In this document: positions 7,125 to 16,393 of the stretch, piece after piece | How positions within the stretch are numbered: the stretch's first letter is position 1 | Layout of the letters: each line of letters begins with the position of its first letter | From: Bacteroidota bacterium | GTDB taxonomy: Bacteria > Bacteroidota > Bacteroidia > Chitinophagales > Saprospiraceae | Assembly: GCA_029557915.1 (NCBI GenBank) | Contig: JAKQHS010000157.1 | Location: 1-64,000 of the forward strand | DNA: 64,000 nt | Direction of reading: 5' to 3' | Position numbers and translations under genes: made by a program | Notes under the pieces: generated by a model | Told to the model about the DNA's origin: nothing | What the model saw: only the letters and a program-made list of their open reading frames with translations | Database searches by the model: none

Positions 7125-9019
7125 TGTCTATGCTGGATCCAAAAGAACGGATGCGACGGGTAGAGGAATCTTCCAAGCTGATAGCGAAAGCAGTAGTCAG
7201 TTCAATACTGGTGACCCTGGTTTCATTTAGCCCGATTTTGTTTTTATCCGGTCAGGAACATAAACTGTTTTCCCCCCTGGTTTGGACAAAAACATTTGCC
7301 ATGGCCGGGTCGGCCCTGGTCGCCGTCTTCCTCGTGCCGGTCCTGATGGTCGTCCTGTTGAAAGGAAAGGTGTATTCAGAAAACAAGCATCCCATATCCC
7401 GTTTTATTATCTCTTTGTACTCACCCGTGATTCGCTGGTGCCTGAAATGGAAAAAACTAACGCTGTTTTTCTGTATCGCCCTGGTCGCGGGCAGCATCCC
7501 TTACCTATTAAGACTCGGCCGTGAATTTATGCCCCCTCTGGACGAGGGCTCTCTTCTGTTCATGCCCGTCACCTTACCGGACATCTCCAATGCGGAGATA
7601 AAACGGATCATGCAGGTCCAGGATAAACTCATGCTCACGGTGCCGGAAGTACAAAACGTCCTGGGAAAAGCCGGAAGAGCCAGCACGGCAACGGATAATG
7701 CTCCGATTTCCATGATTGAAACGATTGTCCTTTTAAAACCCCAGGCGCTGTGGCGAAAAGGAATCACTAAAAATGACATCATCAATGAATTGAACGCAAA
7801 ACTGCAAATACCCGGGGTCATCAATGGCTGGACTCAACCCATCATCAACCGCATAAATATGCTTTCCACCGGAATCCGCACAGATGTAGGAATAAAAATT
7901 TTCGGCCAGCACCTCGATTCCATAAACCAATTGGCCCAATTGTTTAAAAAAACCCTGGAAGGCCTCGATGGAGTTAAAGATCTGTATGTGGAACCCATCA
8001 TCGGAGGCAAATATCTGGATATCCGGATCAAACGCGAAGAATTGGGCAAGTACGGTCTGACTATCGACGATGTCAACATGTTCATTGAAAGTGCCCTGGG
8101 TGGTATGACGCTGTCTCAAACGGTTGAAGGCCGCCAGCGCTTTTCAATTAACCTGCGCCTGGGTCAGGATTTCCGGAATTCCATTGAAAAAATGAAACAA
8201 ATACCGGTAATGACCATGGATTTTGGCCCAGTCCCGCTTGGAACCTTAGCGGATATAGAACTCACGGAAGGCCCTCCCATGATTGCCTCCGAAAACGCCA
8301 TGTTGCGGGGAACACTGTTGTTCAATGTCAGAGGCAGGGACCTTGGAAGTACGGTTGACGAAGCCAAAAACAAATTGGCAGAGGCCATGAATAAGCTTCC
8401 CAAAGGATATTTCCTTCAGTGGAGCGGGCAATATGAAAATCAAATCCGTGCTGAACAAAGGCTGAAACTAATAATGCCTGTCGTATTGGCCATTATTTGC
8501 ATCATTTTGTATTTTACTTTCCGGTCCTTCAGGGAAGTGCTCGTCGTATTATCCGCCATTCCGGTTGCGCTGGTGGGCGGGGTTTATTCCCTTTATTATT
8601 TTGACATTAATTTTTCCGTTGCCGTTGCTGTCGGTTTCATCGCCCTGTTTGGGATTGCCGTTGAAACAGGGGTGCTGATGCTGGTGTATCTCAACCATTC
8701 CTGGGAGAAAAAAATAAAGACTTTCCGTGAACAAAATCTTAAACTCAACCCCCATGCCCTGGAAGAGGCCATCTACGACGGCGCCGTATTGCGGGTCAGG
8801 CCCAAATTGATGACGGTCATTGTGGATATCCTGGGTTTGTTGCCCGTCTTGTTGGCAACGGGAACCGGAAGTGATGTCATGAAACCCATTGCCTACCCCT
8901 TTGTATTTGGATTGATCACTTCCACTTTGTTTGTTTTGATCGTCTTGCCGGTCCTGTATGCGTTGATCCGAAATGCCGATTTGAAAAAAGATCTTCAGGA
9001 ACCTGAAGATTTAACCTAA
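7124..9019 (+). CDS. cusA: CusA/CzcA heavy-metal RND pump, C-terminal part (split gene)
   Basis: The 631 residues cover TM5 to TM12 and the second porter domain. Recognisable blocks are the post-TM4 loop, FLSGQEHKLFSPL, GREFMPPLDEGSLL, MLSTGIRTDVGIKIFG and the TM segment FGIAVETGVLMLVYL, which keeps the relay Glu. Of the three methionines that line the copper path of E. coli CusA, the first two appear kept (PISMIET, INMLSTG). The third position seems to be Leu (KYGLTIDD), by mental alignment only. The start ATG overlaps the stop of the N-terminal half, which allows translational coupling. Both halves must assemble for a working trimeric pump. Confidence 0.85.
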   Translation: MSMLDPKERMRRVEESSKLIAKAVVSSILVTLVSFSPILFLSGQEHKLFSPLVWTKTFAMAGSALVAVFLVPVLMVVLLKGKVYSENKHPISRFIISLYSPVIRWCLKWKKLTLFFCIALVAGSIPYLLRLGREFMPPLDEGSLLFMPVTLPDISNAEIKRIMQVQDKLMLTVPEVQNVLGKAGRASTATDNAPISMIETIVLLKPQALWRKGITKNDIINELNAKLQIPGVINGWTQPIINRINMLSTGIRTDVGIKIFGQHLDSINQLAQLFKKTLEGLDGVKDLYVEPIIGGKYLDIRIKREELGKYGLTIDDVNMFIESALGGMTLSQTVEGRQRFSINLRLGQDFRNSIEKMKQIPVMTMDFGPVPLGTLADIELTEGPPMIASENAMLRGTLLFNVRGRDLGSTVDEAKNKLAEAMNKLPKGYFLQWSGQYENQIRAEQRLKLIMPVVLAIICIILYFTFRSFREVLVVLSAIPVALVGGVYSLYYFDINFSVAVAVGFIALFGIAVETGVLMLVYLNHSWEKKIKTFREQNLKLNPHALEEAIYDGAVLRVRPKLMTVIVDILGLLPVLLATGTGSDVMKPIAYPFVFGLITSTLFVLIVLPVLYALIRNADLKKDLQEPEDLT

Positions 9020-9041
9020 CAAACCATCCTTGGATAAATAA

Positions 9042-10310
9042 ATGCAGCTTCTCATGAAAACCCGTTTAACCCTCATTCCTGTACTGAGTTTCCTCTTCCT
9101 TCGGGCTCTTTCAGCCCAGGAAATATACACCCTGGATCGGATCCTGGATTCCATTCGTCAAAATCACCCGGTTGTAAAAATGTACACCCGCGAGATCAGA
9201 TCCATGGATGAAGCGGCTGAAGGGGCCCGCAGTTGGATGCCTCCACAGTTTGCCATCGGGTCATTTATGACCCCCTACAACATCAATCGATGGAGCAGGG
9301 AAGGAGAAATGACCGGGATGGGATCCATCATGATTTCAGGCGAACAAATGTTGCCCAATAAAAAGAAACTGGATGCAGAGGAACGATATATGAAGGCCAT
9401 GTCCTCTGCAGAATATGACCAAAGAAACAACGTGTTGCATGAATTGGTACACGACGCCAAAAGTTTATTTTTTGAAACCATGATTTTAAATAAAAAACTC
9501 GCCGTGCTTGGTTCAAACCGGCAGATCCTTGAATTCATGGTGCAGAATGCAGAAAGCCGCTATCAATTCGGATTGGGCAAAATCGGAGCCTATTACAAAG
9601 CCAAAGCAGCCCTGGGCAATCTTAAAAACATGCAATGGATGATTGAAAGCGAGATCCGGGATAAACACTTCCGCATCAATACGCTGATGGGCCGAAATCC
9701 CACCATACCCTTGGAATTAGACACTTTGTTTCATTTGAATGATTTTAGTCTTTGGGTTTTTGACCAGGCCCTTTTCTTTTCCAACCGTTCCGATATCAGA
9801 GCGCTGGACCAACGCATTCGCCTGAACTGGCTTCGGCAGGATGCGGAGAAGCAGACCCTCAGACCCCAGTTTGGCCTTCGTTATGAACATATGTTTGGAT
9901 TCGGGGGCCAGCCCCTTTTATTTAACCTTATGGGCATGGTCAGCATTCCAATGGTAAAATGGTCTTCCAAAATGACCCGCGCTAATATAGAAAGTCTCAA
10001 ATGGCAGGCCATGTCTTATGAAGCCAAAAAAGAAATGCTGGCGAACGAATACAGCGGGATGGCCTATGCCATGCGCAATGAGTTGCAACTTAAAATCAGG
10101 CAACTGTCGGGATATGAAGAAACGATTATTCCGGCTCTGAAAAACAATTTACAAACCATGCAATTGGGTTACGAACAAAATACCGAGGAACTATTCATGT
10201 TGTACGACGCCTGGGAAGCCCTAAATATGAAGCAACTGGAATACTTCGATTTGTTAAACCAAGCCCTCCGGTCTCAGGTTGAACTGGAACGGTTAATACA
10301 ACAAAAATGA
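9042..10310 (+). CDS. TolC-family outer-membrane efflux channel (CusC-like)
   Basis: The 422-residue protein has a signal peptide ending after ALSAQ. Two long helical, coiled-coil-like repeats rich in Gln, Glu, Lys and Ala are typical of TolC/CusC channels. An alternative start at 9054 (MKTRLTL) gives a cleaner signal peptide. It follows the pump gene by 22 nt and overlaps the next gene by 4 nt (ATGA), so it is co-transcribed with its partners. It should form the outer-membrane exit duct of the tripartite metal pump. Confidence 0.85.
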   Translation: MQLLMKTRLTLIPVLSFLFLRALSAQEIYTLDRILDSIRQNHPVVKMYTREIRSMDEAAEGARSWMPPQFAIGSFMTPYNINRWSREGEMTGMGSIMISGEQMLPNKKKLDAEERYMKAMSSAEYDQRNNVLHELVHDAKSLFFETMILNKKLAVLGSNRQILEFMVQNAESRYQFGLGKIGAYYKAKAALGNLKNMQWMIESEIRDKHFRINTLMGRNPTIPLELDTLFHLNDFSLWVFDQALFFSNRSDIRALDQRIRLNWLRQDAEKQTLRPQFGLRYEHMFGFGGQPLLFNLMGMVSIPMVKWSSKMTRANIESLKWQAMSYEAKKEMLANEYSGMAYAMRNELQLKIRQLSGYEETIIPALKNNLQTMQLGYEQNTEELFMLYDAWEALNMKQLEYFDLLNQALRSQVELERLIQQK

Positions 10311-11662
10311 AAATTTTAAAAGGCTGTCTTTTTCTGTTCGTCATGCTGCATGTTATAGCCTGCAAGCTTCAGCCAGATCGACCTTCGGTTCAGGAAATTC
10401 CGCTAACCTATACTTGTCCCATGCCGGAGGATTCCTTCTATAGCCCGGAGCCCGGGCAATGTCCCAAATGCGGAATGGACCTGGTGCAAACAAACTTTGC
10501 TCTGCATAAAGGTCATCCGCCCGTCTTCACTTGTCCTATGCATCCTGAAATCATGGAGGATGAACCCGGCAGTTGTCCGATCTGCAATATGAAACTGGTG
10601 CAAAAAAATCAAACCGAACAAGATCCTTCCATTCCACGTTTGGAAGATTTGTTAAAACCCACTCATGAATTCATCATTTCGACAGTCCGGGATACTACCC
10701 TTCTAAAAAAGGAAGTCTCCCTGATTGGAGAAGCTACCGGCGTGATTGACTACGATACCCGGGAAGTGTACCGGATTTCATCCAATACAGAAGGCCGTAT
10801 AGAAAAATTATATATCCGGTATAGGTTCCAGAAAATCCATGAAGGACAGCGGATCATGGATGTCTACAGCCCCGAGCTGGTCACTGCTCAACAAAATCTG
10901 CTTTTTAACTTGCGGCAGGATCCGGACAATGAAAGTTTGGTCCGTGCGGCAAAACAAAAATTAATCCTGTTGGGAATGCAAACATCCCAGATGGAAGAAG
11001 TCATCAAGTCAGGTGAACCCTCCCTTACCGTTGGCGTGTACAGCAAACGAAACGGTTACGTCATCGAAACCGAAAGGATGGAGGGCCGGTCAGAGGGCGC
11101 GATGGCCAATAAAGAGGGGGAGGAGGAGCCCTTAACCCTGAAAGAAGGGATGTATGTCCAAAAAGGCCAGCCTGTGTTGAGTGTTTACGATCCCAAACGT
11201 ACATGGGCTATAATTAATATCCACGGAGAAAACCAGGGATGGATTAAAATAGGAAATGAGGCCATCCTCCGGGCAGAAACCTCACCTCAAACCATCCTCC
11301 GCGGAAAAATCAATTTTATAGAACCCTTTTACCAGAAGGGAAGTAAAACCCTTACCGCCAGGATCTATTTGGACCATCGTTACGGGCAATTGCCCATTGG
11401 CAGTCGCATAACTGCAAAAATCACAGGGCCTTCAAAAACCTCTTACTGGTTACCTAAATCAGCAGTACTCTCCTCGGGCCTCCAGAAAGTGGTTTTTCTT
11501 AAAAAAGAAGGCGGCTTTAAAGCTATTCCGGTGCAGACCGGTTTAGTAATGGAGGACCTGGTTGAATTCAAGGATGGTCTTTCGATACATGACCGGTTCG
11601 CCATAAATGCCCAGTACTTATTGGACAGCGAGAGTTTCATCACCGTCAAAAACAAGCCATGA
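10307..11662 (+). CDS. CusB-type periplasmic adaptor with two heavy-metal-binding ribbons
   Basis: This 451-residue membrane-fusion protein is a predicted lipoprotein (lipobox ending at Cys19). Two tandem heavy-metal-binding domains follow. The first has TCPMPEDS then CPKCGMDL (residues 36-59); the second has TCPMHPEI then CPICNMKL (75-98). The body shows the barrel-sandwich and beta-barrel regions of CusB-like adaptors, with a helical hairpin around residues 200-260. It overlaps both the TolC gene and the second adaptor gene by ATGA, so the three are coupled. It links the RND pump to the channel and probably delivers or senses metal. Confidence 0.88.
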   Translation: MKILKGCLFLFVMLHVIACKLQPDRPSVQEIPLTYTCPMPEDSFYSPEPGQCPKCGMDLVQTNFALHKGHPPVFTCPMHPEIMEDEPGSCPICNMKLVQKNQTEQDPSIPRLEDLLKPTHEFIISTVRDTTLLKKEVSLIGEATGVIDYDTREVYRISSNTEGRIEKLYIRYRFQKIHEGQRIMDVYSPELVTAQQNLLFNLRQDPDNESLVRAAKQKLILLGMQTSQMEEVIKSGEPSLTVGVYSKRNGYVIETERMEGRSEGAMANKEGEEEPLTLKEGMYVQKGQPVLSVYDPKRTWAIINIHGENQGWIKIGNEAILRAETSPQTILRGKINFIEPFYQKGSKTLTARIYLDHRYGQLPIGSRITAKITGPSKTSYWLPKSAVLSSGLQKVVFLKKEGGFKAIPVQTGLVMEDLVEFKDGLSIHDRFAINAQYLLDSESFITVKNKP

Positions 11663-12855
11663 AATCCCTTATTTTTTCCGTAATCCTTCTTTTCCTGCTG
11701 GCCTGTAACCAAAAAACCGGGCCCGTGAAAGACCCCGAGCTTTATTATACCTGTTCCATGGATCCTCAGGTCGTGGAATACAAACCTGGAAAATGTCCAA
11801 TATGTAAAATGGAATTGACCCCGGTAAAAATCAGCAAGGGGAACCGCCGGGATGAATTGGAACTCAGTGACCAGCAAATCCTCCTGGGTAATATTCAAAC
11901 CGATACGCTGGCAACCTCCAGGATCGGTAAAAAGATATTATTAAACGCAACATTGAATTTTGACCAAAGAAAAATCAATTCAGTCAGTTCAAGGATCATG
12001 GGCAGAATTGAAAAGCTGTATTATAAAAATCTGGGAGACTATGTGGTGTCCGGAAAACCATTGTACGAACTTTACAGCGAAGAACTGAATACCGCCAGAC
12101 TCGAATATCTCCAGGCCCTTGAAAATAAAAACACCTACCCGAAGGACGGCCAGATAAACATGGATCACCTGATTCAGAATGCAAAAAACAAATTGATTCT
12201 TTGGGGCATGAGTGAACGTCAAATTTCAGAATGGACGATTTTATCAAACCCCCTGGCGACGACCTTCCTCAGTCCATCCAGCGGATATATTACCGAACTC
12301 AACGTGCTGGAAGGGGATTACGCCATGGCTGGAAGCCTGATCGTCAAATTGGCTGACCTCTCCACCTTGTGGGCTGAAGCGCAAATATATTCCTCGCAAA
12401 TGGCTGATGTGAATTTGAAGAGCAAAGCCTTAGTCCGCTTCCCCGATTTATACAACAGGGATGTTTCCGGAACTATTGAGTTCATGACTCCGGAGCTCAA
12501 AGCAGACAGTCGTATCCTTCTGCTGCGCGTATCCATTCCCAATCCGGATCATACTTTGAAACCCGGCATGCAGGCCCAGATCTTGCTCACAAGCCCCCTG
12601 GATCAGGTCCTGACCTTACCCCTGGAGGCGGTGCTTAAAGACAGCAGGGGTTCTACGGTCTGGGTTCGAAGTGGAAAAAATAAATTCAGACCCCGAATGG
12701 TGCAGGAAGGCCGGGAATCTGAAGGTAATCTGGAAATTCTGTCCGGAATAGCTCCCGGAGAAGAAGTGGTGACCCGGGGCGCCTATTTATTAAACAGTGA
12801 ATACCTTTTCAAAAAAGGAGCGGATCCCATGGCTTCGCACACTCACGACCAATAA
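11659..12855 (+). CDS. second CusB-type periplasmic adaptor with one heavy-metal-binding ribbon
   Basis: The 398-residue protein is a lipoprotein with Cys16 as the likely anchor. One heavy-metal-binding domain (TCSMDPQV then CPICKMEL, residues 31-53) precedes a full adaptor body: a biotinyl-lipoyl-like half (MGRIEKLY), a helical hairpin and the C-terminal barrel. It starts within the stop of the first adaptor (ATGA overlap). The two adaptors differ in length and in ribbon number, so they are paralogues rather than a recent duplicate. A mixed adaptor ring on the pump is possible, as in systems with two non-identical partners, but that is inference. Confidence 0.88.
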   Translation: MKSLIFSVILLFLLACNQKTGPVKDPELYYTCSMDPQVVEYKPGKCPICKMELTPVKISKGNRRDELELSDQQILLGNIQTDTLATSRIGKKILLNATLNFDQRKINSVSSRIMGRIEKLYYKNLGDYVVSGKPLYELYSEELNTARLEYLQALENKNTYPKDGQINMDHLIQNAKNKLILWGMSERQISEWTILSNPLATTFLSPSSGYITELNVLEGDYAMAGSLIVKLADLSTLWAEAQIYSSQMADVNLKSKALVRFPDLYNRDVSGTIEFMTPELKADSRILLLRVSIPNPDHTLKPGMQAQILLTSPLDQVLTLPLEAVLKDSRGSTVWVRSGKNKFRPRMVQEGRESEGNLEILSGIAPGEEVVTRGAYLLNSEYLFKKGADPMASHTHDQ

Positions 12856-12871
12856 TTAAAATTTTATAATC

Positions 12872-13429
12872 ATGATCAAATTCCAGCAGATTTTTGTTTT
12901 TTGTTGTCTTTCAGGCATAGGTTGGGGTCAGTCCGGTGAAATCAATTATAACCCGAATCAGAAATCGGACACCACCAGGAAAAGCATCCCTGCCAGGGCT
13001 ATCCTGCGCCTCGAGCAGGACAGCATCACCATTGATTACCATTCACCCGGAGTTCGTCGCAGAATCATTTGGGGAGGTTTGGTTCCGTTTGGTGAAGTTT
13101 GGGTCACCGGTGCACATAATGCCACTAAACTCAGCATCCCTTTTGATTTCGTGATGGGTGGCAAACGTCTACCCGCCGGTGAATATGCCATATTTTCCAT
13201 TCCCGGCAAGAAAGAATGGACCGTTATTCTGAATAAACACTGGGAACAACACCTGACCTCCGAATATGACCCAAAAGATGATTTGATAAGAATCCGGGTC
13301 AAGCCGAGAAAAACAGAACATACAGAGCGTCTCCAGTATTTCATGGAAACACATCAGGATGGAAAGATCGACATCGCCATTGTCTGGGAAAAAATTCGGA
13401 TTCCGTTTAATTTAACCATTCAACGTTGA
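12872..13429 (+). CDS. DUF2911 domain-containing secreted protein
   Basis: The 185-residue protein has an N-terminal signal peptide (cleavage near GIGWGQS) followed by a DUF2911 domain. The block SITIDYHSPGVRRRIIWG and the string GEVWVTGAHNATKL are diagnostic for this family of Bacteroidota secreted proteins of unknown function. The gene starts 16 nt after the second adaptor and ends 3 nt before the ATPase gene, so it belongs to the same transcription unit. Members are often encoded outside metal clusters, so a specific copper role is not established. Confidence 0.85.
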   Translation: MIKFQQIFVFCCLSGIGWGQSGEINYNPNQKSDTTRKSIPARAILRLEQDSITIDYHSPGVRRRIIWGGLVPFGEVWVTGAHNATKLSIPFDFVMGGKRLPAGEYAIFSIPGKKEWTVILNKHWEQHLTSEYDPKDDLIRIRVKPRKTEHTERLQYFMETHQDGKIDIAIVWEKIRIPFNLTIQR

Positions 13430-13432
13430 GAT

Positions 13433-15472
13433 ATGGAACATAAACACCACCATCAACCGCTTCATCAAGAAACCCCTCCGGTCCACGGCAATCCCAATCC
13501 ACCCATGGGTCATGCCGGCCACGACCACCATTCCATGATGATGGACGATTTCAAAAAACGTGCCTGGGCCGTCCTTCTGCTGACCCTGCCCATCCTGCTC
13601 TTGTCGGAAATGATCCAGCACTGGCTGGGTTTCCATTTGGTTTTTGCAGGCTCAAAAGGTTTGCTCTGGTTATTATCTTCTGTAGTGTTTTTTTATGGAG
13701 GCTGGCCTTTTTTGAGGGGATGGCTTGATGAAATGAAATCCTGGCAGCCCGGGATGATGACCCTGATCGGTTTTGCCATCACGGTAGCCTACATCTATTC
13801 CTCCGCCACGGTGCTGGGTTTACAAGGGATGGATTTTTTCTGGGAACTGGCCACCCTTATCCTGATCATGCTCCTGGGCCATTGGATAGAAATGAAATCG
13901 GTGGCCGGGGCGTCCAGGGAACTGGACTTGCTGGTCCGGCTGATGCCGGATGATGCCCATCTGGTGCACGGAAACCATATCATGGAGGTCCAAACCACCA
14001 GTCTCAAAACAAACGATATCATTCTCGTCAAACCCGGTGAAAAAGTTGCTGCCGACGGCCTGATTACGGAAGGGGAAACGTATGTGGATGAATCCATGCT
14101 CACCGGGGAATCCCGACCCGTAGCCAAAAAGCACGGAGACCAGGTCATTGCAGGATCTATCAATGGAAACGGGGCGATAAAAATCAGGGTATCGCACGGG
14201 GCAAAGGACTCTTACCTGGCCCGGGTGGTCAAACTGGTACAGGATGCCCGGCAATCCAAATCAAAAACCCAATTGCTGGCCGATCGTGCAGCGCGCTGGC
14301 TCACCCTGATCGCCATCGCCGCGGGGCTGATCACTTTTGCGGTATGGTATTTCTCAGGAAACGGCCTTGCTTTTGCCATGGAAAGGATGGTCACCGTGAT
14401 TGTGATTTGTTGTCCCCACGCGCTGGGCCTTGCCGTACCTCTGGTGGTGGCCAAATCCACCGCCCTTTCCGCAAAACATGGTTTATTGATTAAAAACCGG
14501 ACGGCCTTTGAAAACGCGCGAAAAATAAGCACCCTGGTTTTTGATAAAACGGGAACCCTGACCCTGGGCCGATTCGAAGTTTCACGTGTGGTGCCTGTGC
14601 TCCCGGAGTTAAACGAGTATGAATTAATCCGTCTGGCCGCAGCCCTCGAACAAAATTCAGAGCATCCGATTGCTTCCGGCATCATGGACAAAGCCAAAAG
14701 CATGGGCATCCCTGTGCCGTCGGTACAAAAGTTTAATGCCATCACGGGCAAAGGCATCGAAGCCCACGTGGAAGGAAAAGACATCAAAGTGGTAAGCCCG
14801 GGTTACCTTAAGGAAAATCAAATTCCTTTTCCCCCGGATTATACCGCAGATTTGAGCGAGACCGTGGTATTTGTCCTGGGAGGGGATGAAGTATCCGGTT
14901 TTATTTCACTTTCCGATACCCTTCGTCCGGAGTCTGCCGGCGCCATCCGGGACCTGCGCCGGGAAAACATAAAACCCGTTTTGCTGACCGGGGACCGCCT
15001 CGAGGTCGCTGCCGCCATTGCCCAAACCCTGAATATGGAACACTATTTTGCAGAAGTATTACCGCATCAAAAACTCGACAAAATCAAAGAACTTCAGCAG
15101 GAGGGGGAATTTGTGGCGATGACGGGAGATGGGGTCAATGATGCCCCTGCGCTTGCCCAGGCCCAGGTCGGTATTGCAGTCGGTTCGGGTTCTGATATTG
15201 CTGCTGAAACGGCGGACATCATCCTCGTCAACAGCAATCCCGCGGATGTGGTCTCCCTGATCCGTTTTGGCAAAGCCACCTACCGGAAAATGATTCAAAA
15301 CCTGGTCTGGGCAACGGGGTATAATATTGTCGCCCTGCCATTGGCTGCAGGGATCCTGTATCCCCAGGGATTCTTATTGAGTCCCGCAGCCGGTGCGGTA
15401 TTGATGAGCCTGAGCACGGTAATCGTGGCCATCAACGCGGGCATGCTCAAAATAAAGGGAAGGCAACCTTAA
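13433..15472 (+). CDS. copB: copper-translocating P1B-type ATPase, CopB (CPH) subtype
   Basis: The 679-residue P-type ATPase has a His/Met-rich N-terminus (residues 1-40) instead of HMA domains. All core motifs are present: TGES (224-227), membrane metal site CPH (327-329), phosphorylation motif DKTGTLT from Asp371, and GDGVND (565-570). The CPH motif marks the CopB/P1B-3 subgroup, which exports copper, and in some cases silver, from the cytosol to the periplasm. The gene lies 3 nt after the DUF2911 gene and closes the copper cluster. Its cargo would be taken over by the oxidase and the RND pump encoded upstream. Confidence 0.92.
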   Translation: MEHKHHHQPLHQETPPVHGNPNPPMGHAGHDHHSMMMDDFKKRAWAVLLLTLPILLLSEMIQHWLGFHLVFAGSKGLLWLLSSVVFFYGGWPFLRGWLDEMKSWQPGMMTLIGFAITVAYIYSSATVLGLQGMDFFWELATLILIMLLGHWIEMKSVAGASRELDLLVRLMPDDAHLVHGNHIMEVQTTSLKTNDIILVKPGEKVAADGLITEGETYVDESMLTGESRPVAKKHGDQVIAGSINGNGAIKIRVSHGAKDSYLARVVKLVQDARQSKSKTQLLADRAARWLTLIAIAAGLITFAVWYFSGNGLAFAMERMVTVIVICCPHALGLAVPLVVAKSTALSAKHGLLIKNRTAFENARKISTLVFDKTGTLTLGRFEVSRVVPVLPELNEYELIRLAAALEQNSEHPIASGIMDKAKSMGIPVPSVQKFNAITGKGIEAHVEGKDIKVVSPGYLKENQIPFPPDYTADLSETVVFVLGGDEVSGFISLSDTLRPESAGAIRDLRRENIKPVLLTGDRLEVAAAIAQTLNMEHYFAEVLPHQKLDKIKELQQEGEFVAMTGDGVNDAPALAQAQVGIAVGSGSDIAAETADIILVNSNPADVVSLIRFGKATYRKMIQNLVWATGYNIVALPLAAGILYPQGFLLSPAAGAVLMSLSTVIVAINAGMLKIKGRQP

Positions 15473-15540
15473 CCGTTGCAGCACAAACTGCATGGGGCTT
15501 CCATTCTCCCAACCCCTTTCAATTCACAGGCTCTCCCCGA

Positions 15541-15579
15541 CAGAAAAATAAAAAAGGGCTGCAGAAAGGTGCAGCCCTT
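15541..15579 (-). terminator. intrinsic terminator of the HEIGH metalloprotease gene
   Basis: A perfect 9-bp stem (AAGGGCTGC / GCAGCCCTT, 15554-15562 and 15571-15579) with an 8-nt loop is followed on the minus strand by a T-rich run. It lies just beyond the stop of the minus-strand gene at 15602 and may also stop reading from the copper cluster. Confidence 0.85.
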
Positions 15580-15601
15580 GTAAAATTTATTGGCTTTGAT
15601 A

Positions 15602-16393
15602 TCAATAAAGATAATCCAGTGCCACTTTATCGTCGGCATTGAAGGGGCGGTCATGGCCTGAACCGATGCAGGAAAGCATCCAGGACTGGGCGGCCTGGGT
15701 GGCATCCGTAGGAGTACCCGGGATGTGAATGGCGCCTCCACTGCTGCTTTCGCCTAAGGCGGATCCTCCGCAACTTATCGAACGGTTGAAATAATCCGTG
15801 TGGCGGAAACCAATGCAATGGCCGATTTCATGAGCCAGTACGGTCGCGATCGTTCCAAACGGCTGGGCACCCAGAAGGGTCAGGTTCACAGAGATATTGC
15901 TGTACGGCCTGCCGCTGGACGGGAACCCGGAATTTGCCAGGTAAGTGGCCGAAGAGGCGGCTTTGGAAATCTTGATGTTTCCGCTGCTGCTGACCCGCTT
16001 GAATTTAAGGGTCAGGTTTTCAGCATTGTAACGTGCGATGGCGGAATCCAGGGCCTGCGTAAAACTGGCCACGTCCTTGTTTACGCTGATCGAAATCGTC
16101 TTGGTTCCATTAACGGTCACCAGGTTGGTGGTACGGTATTGCTCCAGTACAGGGATACGGTTGTTGGGCAGGGAATGGAGCTCCTCTTCGGTCAAAAAAA
16201 TATCCCCCTCGACCATGTAACCTCCTTCCATTTTGAAGGAGTTTTCAGGATTAAATCCGAGGTTGATGATTTTTTGTTTGACTTCAGCAGTGATTCCGGT
16301 GAGTTCTTCTTCTGTGGTTCTGACTTGTGGATCTTGTTGGCAGGAGATGATAAATAATGCCAATAGGATAGTAATAAAATGTAGCAGCTTCAT
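15602..16393 (-). CDS. secreted HEIGH-type (M57-like) zinc metalloprotease
   Basis: The 263-residue protein has a lipoprotein signal (FIISC, Cys18). Its zinc-binding motif is HEIGHCIGFRH at residues 188-198, which fits the metzincin pattern HExxHxxGxxH and the dual-action HEIGH peptidase family. The conserved N-terminal block around residues 30-70 is typical of the Bacteroidota M57-like proteins. It stands alone on the minus strand, convergent to the copper cluster. It probably acts at the cell surface or in the periplasm; the substrate is unknown. Confidence 0.85.
   Translation of the reverse strand: MKLLHFITILLALFIISCQQDPQVRTTEEELTGITAEVKQKIINLGFNPENSFKMEGGYMVEGDIFLTEEELHSLPNNRIPVLEQYRTTNLVTVNGTKTISISVNKDVASFTQALDSAIARYNAENLTLKFKRVSSSGNIKISKAASSATYLANSGFPSSGRPYSNISVNLTLLGAQPFGTIATVLAHEIGHCIGFRHTDYFNRSISCGGSALGESSSGGAIHIPGTPTDATQAAQSWMLSCIGSGHDRPFNADDKVALDYLY

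Noticed and set aside
8991-9010. Near-perfect palindrome ATCTTCAGGA/ACCTGAAGAT as a terminator
   Set aside because: It lies inside the end of the pump gene, within an operon that continues, and has no T-run.
15800-16357. 185-codon plus-strand frame opposite the metalloprotease gene
   Set aside because: It is antisense to a gene with a complete zinc motif and signal peptide, and has no features of its own.
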